Part shown: piece after piece, positions 6,724 through 15,339 of the stretch
Numbering within the stretch: the first letter of the stretch is position 1
Layout: each line of letters starts with the position of its first letter
Assembly: GCA_023138875.1 (NCBI GenBank)
Contig: JAGLOO010000027.1
Span: 1-64,000, forward strand
From: Bacteroidales bacterium
Lineage (GTDB): Bacteria > Bacteroidota > Bacteroidia > Bacteroidales > GCA-2748055
Length of the DNA stretch: 64,000 bases
Direction of reading: 5' to 3'
The notes under the pieces: generated by a model
The model's input: only the letters and a program-made list of their open reading frames with translations
Database searches by the model: none
What the model was told of the DNA's origin: nothing
Made by a program: the position numbers and the translations under genes

Positions 6724-7003
6724 CCAGGAGAATTGGGATGACTCGGTTCAAAACGATGTGGTTACTCTGCTGAACAGGCTGATACCTGCAGGGGTATGGG
6801 AGCATGACAATCAGGACAACAACGGGGATGCCCATTTGAAGGCCGGTATTGTGGGGCCGCAGGAGACCATTCCCATCGTGGATGGTAAAATGGGGCTTTC
6901 CACCTGGCAGAATATCTTCTTTTGCGAGTTTGACGGACCCCGCAGCAAAAGAAATGTCATGGTAACTGTAATGGATTCAGGACCTGTCTGGCACAAGGAG
7001 TGA
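6578..7003 (+). CDS. yjbQ: YjbQ family protein (UPF0047), intact
   Basis: This 141-residue protein has full family length. It shows the family landmarks NVYAQGATSAIMIQEN, the His-rich HDNQDNNGDAHLKAGI segment (HLK region, about residues 78-92) and the C-terminal STWQNIFFCEFDGPR. Members have been reported with weak thiamine-phosphate-synthase-like activity, but the physiological role is unresolved. It is the probable original gene from which the three 5' fragments upstream derive. Its stop codon abuts the stop of the convergent DUF4252 gene with no spacer, so no conventional terminator lies between them. Confidence 0.88.
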   Translation: MQRSFQISTPSHNGLYDITRQVESIVAESGVQSGMVNVYAQGATSAIMIQENWDDSVQNDVVTLLNRLIPAGVWEHDNQDNNGDAHLKAGIVGPQETIPIVDGKMGLSTWQNIFFCEFDGPRSKRNVMVTVMDSGPVWHKE

Positions 7004-7510
7004 TTAGAGCTGTGAAGTGAAGTGAAGTTCGTCTATGCCTGCCACTTCGGCCAGGTTTTCCATCAGGTCGTTGTTCATCCGGCCCCTGACATGGACCAGT
7101 ACGTTCTCATCACCCCCAACAACAACGATCAGGTCCCTGATCTTACCGTTTTTTTCACGTGCTGCAATTATCACGTCTTCATCTCCGTCATGCACCTCCA
7201 TGAGCAATTGGTATCCTCCCTTCATGCGTGAAATGTCAATCTCTTCGGTAAAGTTCACACCTGGGTAAAGGTCAGCTTCCTCAATGGTAAGTACAGTAAT
7301 TGAGCGCAAGGATCTGAGCAGTTGTTTCTCTTCACGGTCCAGGTCAGCTATTGAACCAGCCAGTTTCATAACGAATCCGGGAATCTTTAATGCCACAATG
7401 CCTTCTTCCCCTTTGTAACTGTAATAGAGCCTGTTAATTCCAGCCGGCTGGGCAAACATTGATACACTGAATGCTACCATCAGTGCAGAAAATATCAGCT
7501 TTTTCATCAT
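7004..7510 (-). CDS. DUF4252 exported protein
   Basis: This 168-residue protein has a signal peptide (MMKKLIFSALMVAFSVSMFAQ) and the fold signature of DUF4252: SITVLTIEEADLYPG, followed by a hydrophobic strand region and VHVRGRMNNDLMENLAEV. Members are small envelope-associated proteins of Bacteroidota, often linked with ECF sigma/anti-sigma genes; none is present here. It lies 80 bp downstream of queG. An AACAAC/GTTGTT inverted repeat (7541-7559) sits in its leader, so it may be transcribed separately from the suf operon. Function unknown. Confidence 0.7.
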   Translation of the reverse strand: MMKKLIFSALMVAFSVSMFAQPAGINRLYYSYKGEEGIVALKIPGFVMKLAGSIADLDREEKQLLRSLRSITVLTIEEADLYPGVNFTEEIDISRMKGGYQLLMEVHDGDEDVIIAAREKNGKIRDLIVVVGGDENVLVHVRGRMNNDLMENLAEVAGIDELHFTSQL

Positions 7511-7589
7511 AGTCGTTTTAGGATTTCTATAGGTAAGACGAACAACGTTCAGTGTTGTTACAGAATTAATAAGCGAAATGCTGGATTTT

Positions 7590-8519
7590 TTACAGGGAAA
7601 GGATATTTCCTTTCAGTTTCCTGAATCCGGCCCGTTTCACCGGAGAGTGCCGGAAAAGATGGTTGTATTGTTCCCTGTCGAGATTGGTCCATCCATCACG
7701 GGCCATTTCCAGAAGGCCGGGCGCAGGCTCAAATTCAGGCTCAAAATGATTGATTGCCTTACTGTTCCAGGGGCACACATCCTGGCAGATGTCGCATCCG
7801 AAAACCCGGTTGGAAAGTTTGCCAGCAAGATCCGGAGAGATATCACCTTTATTCTCGATGGTCTGGTATGAAATGCATCTTTCCGAATCCAGGGTTTTGC
7901 TATCAAGAATGGCATTTGTAGGGCAGGCGTCTATGCAGAGGGTACAACTGCCGCAGAAATCGCTTTCCGGGACTTCATTGTATTCCATCTCCAGGTCCAG
8001 GATGATTTCACCGATGAATACAAAAGACCCCGCTTTCCTGGATATCAGGTTGGAATTCTTCCCGATCCATCCAAGCCCTGCTTTGCGGGCCCATGCGCGG
8101 TCGAGCACCGGTGCAGAATCCACAAAAACCCGTCCCTCAACTTTTCCGCATGTGGAACCAATAAAGTCAAACAGCAGGTTCATTTTCTCCTTCAGCACGA
8201 AATGATAATCCTTCCCGTAAGCATATTTTGAAAGGATGGGCGACTGTGGATCGTACTGGGTTTTGTGGGTATAGTAATTATACAGGAGGGAGATGACACT
8301 TTTTGCACCTTTCACCAGCAGCGTAGGATCGGTTCGTTTTTCAAAATGATTGGCCATATATCCCATTCGGGAATGGTAACCCTGATCAAGCCATGATCTG
8401 AGCCTGGCCGCATCTTCGGGCAATTGTGTCGCCCTGGAGAATCCACAATCAGCAAAACCAAGGCGCAACGCCTCCTCCTTTATGGATCGTGAAATCTCCT
8501 TTATGGACTTTTGACTCAT
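7590..8519 (-). CDS. queG: Epoxyqueuosine reductase QueG
   Basis: This 309-residue cobalamin- and [4Fe-4S]-dependent enzyme converts epoxyqueuosine to queuosine in tRNA wobble positions. It shows the QueG signature VDSAPVLDRAWARKAGLGWIG (about residues 133-153) and two ferredoxin-type cysteine clusters, CGSCTLCIDACP and CDICQDVCP, which would bind two [4Fe-4S] clusters. The start overlaps the end of sufT by 4 nt. It is the last gene of the suf operon, fitting a client that needs Fe-S clusters. No other queuosine genes are in the window. Confidence 0.95.
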   Translation of the reverse strand: MSQKSIKEISRSIKEEALRLGFADCGFSRATQLPEDAARLRSWLDQGYHSRMGYMANHFEKRTDPTLLVKGAKSVISLLYNYYTHKTQYDPQSPILSKYAYGKDYHFVLKEKMNLLFDFIGSTCGKVEGRVFVDSAPVLDRAWARKAGLGWIGKNSNLISRKAGSFVFIGEIILDLEMEYNEVPESDFCGSCTLCIDACPTNAILDSKTLDSERCISYQTIENKGDISPDLAGKLSNRVFGCDICQDVCPWNSKAINHFEPEFEPAPGLLEMARDGWTNLDREQYNHLFRHSPVKRAGFRKLKGNILSL

Positions 8520-8839
8520 AGGAAGCCGAGTTCCAGCTTTGCCTCTTCGCTCAGCATGGATTTATCCCAGGGTGGATTAAAAACCAGGTTGATGTTCACT
8601 TTTTCCACCTCTTCCAGTGCATTCACAGCATTCTCCACTTCCATCAACAGGAAGTCCACGACCGGACAGTTGGGAGAAGTGAGGGTCATGTTTATATTGG
8701 CTTCCTTTTTGTCGGTGTATTCGATTTCATAGATCAATCCCAGGTCATATACATTTACCGGAATTTCCGGGTCATACACCTTCTTCAGGGCTTCAACAAT
8801 TTCCCCTTCTATTTTTAAGAAGTCCGGTGATTCGCTCAT
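8516..8839 (-). CDS. sufT: SufT-like MIP18/DUF59 Fe-S assembly factor
   Basis: This 107-residue MIP18-family (DUF59) protein has the family core YDPEIPVNVYDLGLIYEI and the conserved cysteine segment TSPNCPVVD. SufT/MIP18 proteins help mature or deliver Fe-S clusters under high demand. It overlaps both neighbours by 4 nt (ATGA junctions), so it is translationally coupled to sufE upstream and queG downstream. A role as a PaaD-like factor is an alternative, but the suf operon context favours SufT. Confidence 0.9.
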   Translation of the reverse strand: MSESPDFLKIEGEIVEALKKVYDPEIPVNVYDLGLIYEIEYTDKKEANINMTLTSPNCPVVDFLLMEVENAVNALEEVEKVNINLVFNPPWDKSMLSEEAKLELGFL

Positions 8840-9273
8840 TTTCTCTGGTTTTGCTTTGATTTTGCCTGGTACGCCAGGGCATACAATCGCATCTTTTTTA
8901 CCATGGCCAGTAATCCGTTGGAACGGGTGGGAGAAAGGTTCTGGCGAAGACCGATGTCATCAATAAAATGGAGCTCGTTTTCGAGGATTTCATCGGGAGT
9001 GCGTCCATTGAGCACCTTCACCAGCAATGCCACAATTCCCTTGACGATGATGGCATCGCTGTCGGCTTTGAATTCCACTTTCCCGTCCTTCAGTTCTGCA
9101 TGAAGCCAGACCTTCGACTGGCATCCGTTGATCAGGTATTCATTGGTCCGGTATTGCGGATCTATTTCGGGGAGATCATTTCCCAGTTCGATCAGATAGT
9201 TGTACCTGTCAAGCCAGTCTTCAAAAACCGAAAACTCTTCTGCAATATCCTTTTGTGTTTCGTTGAGGTTCAT
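8836..9273 (-). CDS. sufE: SufE sulfur-transfer protein
   Basis: This 145-residue SufE accepts persulfide sulfur from SufS on a conserved cysteine and passes it to the SufBCD scaffold. The active-site loop INGCQSKVWL (about residues 48-57) has the catalytic Cys. Family-typical N-terminal helices (EDWLDRYNYLIELGNDLP) are present. Its ATG overlaps the stop of sufS by one base (TAATG), consistent with coupling. Length is normal. Confidence 0.94.
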   Translation of the reverse strand: MNLNETQKDIAEEFSVFEDWLDRYNYLIELGNDLPEIDPQYRTNEYLINGCQSKVWLHAELKDGKVEFKADSDAIIVKGIVALLVKVLNGRTPDEILENELHFIDDIGLRQNLSPTRSNGLLAMVKKMRLYALAYQAKSKQNQRK

Positions 9274-10493
9274 TATGTAAGCATCTGTTTGGTTCTTTCA
9301 AGTCCTTCAATCAGCATGTCTACCTCCTCCTTTGTATTGTAAAATACAAGGGAAGCTCTGATGGTTCCTGATATGCCGAAATGGTCCATCACCGGTTGTG
9401 TGCAATGGGTGCCGGTTCGCACGGCAATTCCCATCTTATCAAGGATCATTCCCGCATCGTATGGATGGATGTTATCCAGTAAAAAAGAGAATACAGAGAT
9501 GCGATCCTTTGCTGTTCCAAAAAGAGTCATTCCGTCAATTCCCTTCAGTTTATGCAGGGTATACCCGATCAGCTCTTCTTCATATTGTTTGATCTCGGCA
9601 ATCCCGACAGACCGGATGTAATCAATGGCGCTTGCAAGTCCGATAGCCCCCATAAAGTTGGTGGTGCCGGCCTCAAATTTGAATGGAAGGGTATTGTAGG
9701 TAGTGCCATCAAAAGTCACTTCTTCAACCATATCGCCACCGCCCTGGTAGGGAGGCAGTTCTTCCAGGATTGCTTCCTTCCCGTAAAGCACACCCGATCC
9801 GGTGGGTCCAAAAATCTTATGGGAGGAGAAGACATAAAAATCACAATCCAGTTCTCTTACGTCCACTTCACCATGCTGTACCATCTGTGCCCCGTCGAGC
9901 AGTACCGGTATATCCCTTTCATGAGCCCTGCGAATAACCTCCTTAACCGGGGTAATGGTTCCCAGGGAATTAGAAGCATGAGTCAGGGCAATGATTCTGG
10001 TTCTCCGGGTGAGCAGGGTATCAAGGGTTTCAATCATCAGCTCCCCCCTGTTATTGAACGGGATTACCTTCAAAATGGCTCCCTTTCGCTCACAGAGCAT
10101 CTGCCAGGGGACAATGTTGGAGTGGTGTTCCATCTCAGAGATCAGGATCTCGTCTCCTTCACCCACATACTTCTCCCCGAAGGAGAATGCCACCGCATTG
10201 ATGGATCCGGTGGCGCCGCTGGTGAATATGATCTCACTGGTGGAAGCCGCATTAATAAAATCCCGTACAGTTTCCCTGGCCTCTTCATAACGGATGGTCA
10301 TCTGTTCACTCAGGTAATGGATCCCCCGGTGTATGGAACTGTTATGCAATTCCTGCAGATCTTTGATGGTATCAATAACTACTTTTGGTTTGTGGGTGGT
10401 GGCACCATTGTCAAGGTAAACCAGCGGCTTTTTGTAAACCTGCTGTCGTAAAATGGGAAAGTCGTTCCTGATCTGGTGGATATTAAGGCCCAT
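9273..10493 (-). CDS. sufS: SufS cysteine desulfurase
   Basis: Group II PLP-dependent cysteine desulfurase, 406 residues from the ATG at 10493. This start leaves 13 bases after the sufD stop; a start further upstream would overlap sufD and adds an unrelated leader. Visible motifs are YLDNGATTHKP, the PLP-lysine segment FSSHKIFGPTGSGVLYG and the cysteine loop RTGTHCTQP. It removes sulfur from cysteine and hands it to SufE, encoded directly downstream. Confidence 0.95.
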   Translation of the reverse strand: MGLNIHQIRNDFPILRQQVYKKPLVYLDNGATTHKPKVVIDTIKDLQELHNSSIHRGIHYLSEQMTIRYEEARETVRDFINAASTSEIIFTSGATGSINAVAFSFGEKYVGEGDEILISEMEHHSNIVPWQMLCERKGAILKVIPFNNRGELMIETLDTLLTRRTRIIALTHASNSLGTITPVKEVIRRAHERDIPVLLDGAQMVQHGEVDVRELDCDFYVFSSHKIFGPTGSGVLYGKEAILEELPPYQGGGDMVEEVTFDGTTYNTLPFKFEAGTTNFMGAIGLASAIDYIRSVGIAEIKQYEEELIGYTLHKLKGIDGMTLFGTAKDRISVFSFLLDNIHPYDAGMILDKMGIAVRTGTHCTQPVMDHFGISGTIRASLVFYNTKEEVDMLIEGLERTKQMLT

Positions 10494-10506
10494 GGGCTTG
10501 AGGGTT

Positions 10507-11877
10507 TTAATCTTGACAGTGCATGGCGCAATTGTTGCATCTTGACAGCTCACCACGCAATCGTTTTCCTACCAGATCAGAGATCCTATCCTGCAGGACA
10601 GGCTGTTTGATTTGTGAGATCACATTGGTGGCAAAAGCATTCATCAACATCAGCCGGCCTTCATCTTTTGGTATGCCGCGTGACTGGAGGTAAAACAGCG
10701 CATCTTCATCCAGCTGTCCCACTGTGGCACCGTGACTGCATTTTACGTCGTCTGCATAGATTTCCAGCTGGGGCTTGGTATGCATTTTTGCCATGTCAGA
10801 GAGTAAAATATTGTTGTTGGTCTGGAATGCTTCGGTTTTCTGGGCATAGGGATGAACATGGATCTTTCCATTAAAAGCACCAGTTGACATATCGTTCAGT
10901 ACTCCTTTGTAATGCTGATTGCTGGTGCAGTGCGGACTGTCGTGTTCGATCACGGTAAAGCTATCCACATGTTGGTTCTTGTCGATCAGGAAGAGCCCCA
11001 GCGCATTGATTTCAGCACCTTCTCCTTTTAATTTCACATGCAGATTGTTTCTGACCATTCCCCCGTGAAGGGTGAAGGTCCCGTGTTGACAACGGGAGGA
11101 ACGTTCCTGGCTGATCCAGGTGTTGGTTACCTGGCAGGAGTTGTTGTGTTCGTTCTGCAGCCTTAACACATCCAGGTCTGCATTCTCACCGGTATACGCT
11201 TCAGTCACTGAATTTGTGAGAAACATATGTGGAGAGAGTGTATGGTCACAGACGATCACCTGGGCGCTGGCATTCCTTTCAACCACAAAAAGATTCCTGT
11301 GGTGTACCATCTGGTTCTTGTCTGAAAGCAACAGGTGAATAATCTGGATGGATTTATCCATTTCCTGATTTTCGGGAACATACAGGAAGATCCCATCCTG
11401 GAAAAATGCGGTGTTCAGGGAAACAAAAGCTTCATTCTGAATGGACGCATTTCCCCCCATGTATTTAGCAACCAGGTCGGGATACCTTTGTATCGCTTCC
11501 TTCAGGCTGCCATATATAATCCCGTTATCCAGTACCTGCAGGTTGCTACCCGCCGGATTGTAAAAGAAACCATTGAGTATCATGAGAACATGGGAATCAA
11601 GCATGGGAACATCACACTTGAAAATCTCCTCATCGTCAAACTCAATCTCACGCGGATTAAAATGGAAAGACAGGTCTTCGTTAAATACCGGTTCCAGGTG
11701 GGTGTGTTCATACTTATCCTGTTTCCGTTGAGGGAAACCGGCTTGTTCGAATGACCGGATGGCCTCTTCTCTGAGATCCTGCATGAATTGCGGATCACCT
11801 TCACCGATCTGCTCCCTGTTCTGGTGGAACAGGTCGATGTACTTATCTGCCGTCTCTAATGCTTCCAGTGTATCCAT
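10507..11877 (-). CDS. sufD: SufD scaffold subunit
   Basis: A 456-residue SufB/SufD-family beta-helix protein that pairs with SufB and SufC in the Fe-S scaffold complex. The C-terminal half carries the family signature (DDVKCSHGATVGQLDEDALF, SRGIPKDEGRLML). The protein ends in an unusual cysteine-rich tail (RCNNCAMHCQD), which could be metal-binding. It lies 14 bp after sufC and just before sufS. Confidence 0.94.
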   Translation of the reverse strand: MDTLEALETADKYIDLFHQNREQIGEGDPQFMQDLREEAIRSFEQAGFPQRKQDKYEHTHLEPVFNEDLSFHFNPREIEFDDEEIFKCDVPMLDSHVLMILNGFFYNPAGSNLQVLDNGIIYGSLKEAIQRYPDLVAKYMGGNASIQNEAFVSLNTAFFQDGIFLYVPENQEMDKSIQIIHLLLSDKNQMVHHRNLFVVERNASAQVIVCDHTLSPHMFLTNSVTEAYTGENADLDVLRLQNEHNNSCQVTNTWISQERSSRCQHGTFTLHGGMVRNNLHVKLKGEGAEINALGLFLIDKNQHVDSFTVIEHDSPHCTSNQHYKGVLNDMSTGAFNGKIHVHPYAQKTEAFQTNNNILLSDMAKMHTKPQLEIYADDVKCSHGATVGQLDEDALFYLQSRGIPKDEGRLMLMNAFATNVISQIKQPVLQDRISDLVGKRLRGELSRCNNCAMHCQD

Positions 11878-11891
11878 TATCCTTCAGTCGT

Positions 11892-12650
11892 TTAAACCTC
11901 TGCGTCCACTTCCTGCTTGATCCATTCGTAACCATGTTCTTCCAGCTCTTTTGCCAGTGACTTATCGCCCGACTTAACGATTCGTCCTTTATAAAGAACA
12001 TGAACAAAATCAGGAATAATATAATCCAGCAGCCGCTGGTAGTGGGTGATCACGATGGTGGCATTATCGGGTGTGCGAAGGTTATTTACTCCGTTGGCTA
12101 CCACCCGAAGGGCATCAATATCCAGACCCGAGTCGGTTTCATCCAGGATGGCCAGTTTTGGTTCAAGGAGTGCCATCTGGAAGATCTCATTCTTTTTCTT
12201 TTCGCCACCTGAGAATCCCTCATTTACAGAACGGTTGGTCAGGTCCGAATCAATCTCCACAATTTTCTTTTTCTCCCGCATGAGCTTGAGGAAATCCCCT
12301 GCAGGCAGTGGCTTGTCACCACGGTATTTGCGCATTTCATTGATGGCTGTACGCAGGAAGTTTACCATGCTCACTCCCGGGATCTCCACCGGGTACTGGA
12401 ATCCGAGGAATATTCCTTCCCGGGCCCTGTCTTCCGGGGCCAGTTCTAAGAGGTCTTTCCCTTCATAAAAGATCTTTCCATGGGTGATATCAAAATAATC
12501 ACGGCCTGCAAGGGCAGAAGCCAGGGTGCTTTTTCCCGATCCGTTGGGTCCCATGATGGCATGCACCTCACCTGCATTCACCTTCAGGTTGATCCCTTTC
12601 AGGATCTCTTTATCCTCCACATTAACCCTTAATTCCTTTATCTCTAACAT
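11892..12650 (-). CDS. sufC: SufC ATPase
   Basis: A 252-residue ABC-type ATPase of the SufBCD complex. It has Walker A (GPNGSGKST), signature (FSGGEKKKNE) and Walker B (LAILDETDSGLD) motifs. The ATG at 12650 (MLEIKELRV) aligns with SufC N-termini; a GTG 12 bases upstream is possible but less likely. It powers scaffold conformational change for cluster assembly in the cytoplasm. It is the second gene of the operon, 43 bp after sufB. Confidence 0.95.
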   Translation of the reverse strand: MLEIKELRVNVEDKEILKGINLKVNAGEVHAIMGPNGSGKSTLASALAGRDYFDITHGKIFYEGKDLLELAPEDRAREGIFLGFQYPVEIPGVSMVNFLRTAINEMRKYRGDKPLPAGDFLKLMREKKKIVEIDSDLTNRSVNEGFSGGEKKKNEIFQMALLEPKLAILDETDSGLDIDALRVVANGVNNLRTPDNATIVITHYQRLLDYIIPDFVHVLYKGRIVKSGDKSLAKELEEHGYEWIKQEVDAEV

Positions 12651-12693
12651 ATTTTTACTCACTTCGTTCGTATTATTGTACTCATTCTTACAT

Positions 12694-14139
12694 TTACCCC
12701 ACGCTTCCTTCCAGTGTTATCGCCAACAGTTTTTGCGCCTCAACAGCAAACTCCATGGGAAGCTTATTGAGTACTTCCTTTGCATACCCGTTCACGATAA
12801 GACTAATGGCATTCCCGGTATCGATTCCCCGCTGATTGCAGTAAAAGATCTGGTCCTCACCGATCTTGGAAGTGGTTGCCTCATGTTCCACAATGGCTGT
12901 TTTGTTATCCACCTCCAGGCAGGGGAATGTATGTGCTCCGCACTGGTCACCCAGTAACAGGCTGTCGCACTGTGAAAAATTCCTGGCGTTTTCTGCACCT
13001 TTCAGTACTTTGACCAGTCCACGGTAGGAGTTCTGGCTTTTCCCCGCACTGATGCCCTTGGAGATGATGGTAGAACGGGTGTTTTTCCCGATGTGTATCA
13101 TTTTGGTTCCTGTATCTGCCTGCTGGTAGTTATTGGTTACGGCAACAGAGTAGAACTCACCTACGGAATTGTTACCGCGCAAAATACAACTGGGGTACTT
13201 CCATGTGATGGCCGAACCGGTCTCCACCTGGGTCCATGAGATCTTGGAGTTATCCCCTTTACAAATCCCGCGTTTGGTCACAAAATTATAGATCCCACCT
13301 TTGCCTTCTTTATTCCCCGGGTACCAGTTCTGGACCGTGGAGTATTTTATTTCGGCATTTTCCATGGCGACAATTTCCACGATGGCTGCATGAAGCTGGT
13401 TCTCATCCCGCATGGGAGCAGTACATCCTTCCAGGTAACTTACATAGGAATCGTCCTCTGCTATGATCAGGGTACGTTCGAACTGACCGGTATTGGCTGT
13501 ATTGATACGGAAGTAGGTAGAAAGTTCCATGGGGCACCGTACACCTTTTGGTATGAAACAGAACGATCCGTCGCTGAAAACGGCTGAATTAAGCGCAGCA
13601 AAATAGTTATCGGTATAGGGAACCACCGAACCCATGTATTTTTTTATCAGGTCGGGATGATTTTTAACTGCCTCGCTGAAAGAGCAAAAGATGATCCCCA
13701 GGTCTGCCAGCGTATCCTGGAAGGTGGTTTTTACAGAAACACTGTCCATGATAGCATCTATGGCTACACCAGCCAGCTGTTTCTGTTCCTCCAGCGGGAT
13801 CCCCAGCCTGTTGAATGTATCGATCAGCTCTGGATCCACCTCATCCATGCTCTCGTATTTTGCTCCCTGCTGTGGAGCAGCATAATAGATGATATCCTGG
13901 TAATCAATTTCCGGAATCTTCAGATGTGCCCACTCCGGCATTCTCAAGGTTTGCCAGTGACTGAAAGCTTTCAGTCTGCTTTCAGTAAGCCATTCCGGCT
14001 CTTCCTTTTTGGCAGAAATGATACGTATAACCTCCTTATTTAATCCTTTAGGAATGGTCTCAGTATCTATATCGGTGTGGAAACCAAATTTATAATCACT
14101 GCCCGTTACCTCGTTTAAAATCTTCTCCTGATCTGTCAC
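12694..14139 (-). CDS. sufB: SufB scaffold subunit
   Basis: A 481-residue core scaffold of the SUF system. The conserved C-terminal region includes the family cysteine ([10 protein letters not shown]) and [24 protein letters not shown]. The start is a GTG at 14139 (MTDQEK); the nearest upstream ATG in frame is followed at once by a stop, so no longer form exists. It is the first gene of sufBCDSE-sufT-queG, transcribed from a promoter divergent to thiL. Confidence 0.95.
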   Translation of the reverse strand: MTDQEKILNEVTGSDYKFGFHTDIDTETIPKGLNKEVIRIISAKKEEPEWLTESRLKAFSHWQTLRMPEWAHLKIPEIDYQDIIYYAAPQQGAKYESMDEVDPELIDTFNRLGIPLEEQKQLAGVAIDAIMDSVSVKTTFQDTLADLGIIFCSFSEAVKNHPDLIKKYMGSVVPYTDNYFAALNSAVFSDGSFCFIPKGVRCPMELSTYFRINTANTGQFERTLIIAEDDSYVSYLEGCTAPMRDENQLHAAIVEIVAMENAEIKYSTVQNWYPGNKEGKGGIYNFVTKRGICKGDNSKISWTQVETGSAITWKYPSCILRGNNSVGEFYSVAVTNNYQQADTGTKMIHIGKNTRSTIISKGISAGKSQNSYRGLVKVLKGAENARNFSQCDSLLLGDQCGAHTFPCLEVDNKTAIVEHEATTSKIGEDQIFYCNQRGIDTGNAISLIVNGYAKEVLNKLPMEFAVEAQKLLAITLEGSVG

Positions 14140-14208
14140 AACTGCTCACATTTTAGGTAATGGATGGCACCCATTTAATTGTAAATTAGATTAATTTAAA
14201 ATAGAGTG

Positions 14209-14216
14209 CAAATATA
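14209..14216 (-). promoter_or_regulatory. Bacteroidota -7 element for the suf operon
   Basis: On the minus strand this reads TATATTTG, an exact match to the TAnnTTTG -7 consensus of the Bacteroidota primary sigma factor. The -33 TTTG is not clearly preserved. It would give a 5' leader of about 65 nt before the sufB GTG. Confidence 0.55.
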
Positions 14217-14230
14217 CAAAAACTTGTTCT

Positions 14231-14238
14231 TACATTTG
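14231..14238 (+). promoter_or_regulatory. Bacteroidota -7 element for thiL
   Basis: TACATTTG matches TAnnTTTG exactly and lies about 49 bases before the thiL ATG, giving a leader of about 43 nt. It faces away from the suf promoter; the two -7 elements are only 14 bp apart, so the promoters overlap back to back. Confidence 0.55.
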
Positions 14239-14286
14239 TATTACAACAGCCTATTCGAATTGTTCACGCTTTAACATTCCCGGACC

Positions 14287-15324
14287 ATGACAGCAAAGAA
14301 AATCCGCACCATTGAAGAGCTTGGAGAATTTGGTCTGATCGATCTCCTGACCTCCGGATTTGTGAGTCAGCAGGAGAGTACGAAGATCGGTATTGGGGAT
14401 GATGCAGCTGTTATCGACCATGGCTCTTACTACCAGGTGATCACTACCGACCTGCTGCTGGAGGGGATCCATTTTGACCTGATGTACTCCCCTTTGAAGC
14501 ACCTGGGATTCAAGGCGGTGGTGGTAAGTATATCGGATGTGTATGCCATGAACGCTGCACCGCGGCAGATAACAGTGTCAGTGGCGATCTCGGGAAAATT
14601 TTCGGTAGAAGCCATGGAGGAGTTTTATGAAGGGGTGAAACTGGCATGTGAACGGTTTAAGGTGGACCTGGTGGGTGGTGACACTTCGGCATCAGTGACC
14701 GGATTATTGATCTCAGTAACCGCCATTGGTACAGCATTGAAGAGTGAACTGTCGCTGCGCAGCGGGGCCAAAAACAACAACCTGATATGTGTAACTGGTG
14801 ATCTGGGTGCATCTTATATGGGATTGAAGATCCTGGAACGGGAGAAACAGCTTCATGCTGAGGATCCCGGTTTTCAACCCGAATTGAAAGGTTACGACTA
14901 TGTGCTGGAAAGGTTCCTGAAACCAGAACCGCGTGTGGATGTGCTGCTGAAACTGAAAGAGGCCGGAGTAACGCCCTGTGCCATGATCGATATTTCAGAC
15001 GGACTCTCTTCCGAGTTGCTCCATATCTGCAAGGCCTCTGAGTGCGGTTGCCAGGTATATGAAGAGCGCATTCCAATCGCTGAAGAGACATTGCAGGCCG
15101 CTGAAGAGTTCCAGCTTGAACCACTGGTTGCTGCACTTCATGGAGGGGAAGATTATGAGTTGCTGTTTACCGTTCCCCTTTCAGATTTTGAGAAAGTTTC
15201 AGCCATTTCAGGGGTGAGTGTGATCGGAAATATCACCGATCAGAAAGGAAGAGCCCTGCTGGTGGGCAATGATGGTAACGCCATTCCCCTGCAGGCCCAG
15301 GGGTGGAATGCTTATACCCAATAA
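14287..15324 (+). CDS. thiL: Thiamine-monophosphate kinase ThiL
   Basis: A 345-residue ATP-dependent kinase forming thiamine diphosphate from thiamine monophosphate. N-terminal GIGDDAAVI (about residues 38-46) and the Asp-rich GGDTSAS segment supply metal and phosphate contacts. MIDISDGLSSEL and HGGEDYELLFTVP are diagnostic of the PurM-like ThiL fold. It is monocistronic and converges on lpxA with a 14-bp palindrome spanning the junction. Confidence 0.94.
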   Translation: MTAKKIRTIEELGEFGLIDLLTSGFVSQQESTKIGIGDDAAVIDHGSYYQVITTDLLLEGIHFDLMYSPLKHLGFKAVVVSISDVYAMNAAPRQITVSVAISGKFSVEAMEEFYEGVKLACERFKVDLVGGDTSASVTGLLISVTAIGTALKSELSLRSGAKNNNLICVTGDLGASYMGLKILEREKQLHAEDPGFQPELKGYDYVLERFLKPEPRVDVLLKLKEAGVTPCAMIDISDGLSSELLHICKASECGCQVYEERIPIAEETLQAAEEFQLEPLVAALHGGEDYELLFTVPLSDFEKVSAISGVSVIGNITDQKGRALLVGNDGNAIPLQAQGWNAYTQ

Positions 15325-15325
15325 G

Positions 15326-15339
15326 AGCCTGATCAGGCT
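15326..15339. terminator. Palindrome at thiL/lpxA convergent junction
   Basis: AGCCTGATCAGGCT is a perfect 14-bp palindrome spanning the 8-nt gap and the lpxA stop codon. As RNA it can form a five-pair stem with a GATC loop in both directions. The U-tract after it is short on each side, so if it is a bidirectional terminator it is weak. Confidence 0.35.

Noticed and set aside
9552-10451. Plus-strand 299-codon open frame across sufS
   Set aside because: Antisense shadow of sufS with no family features or initiation signals.
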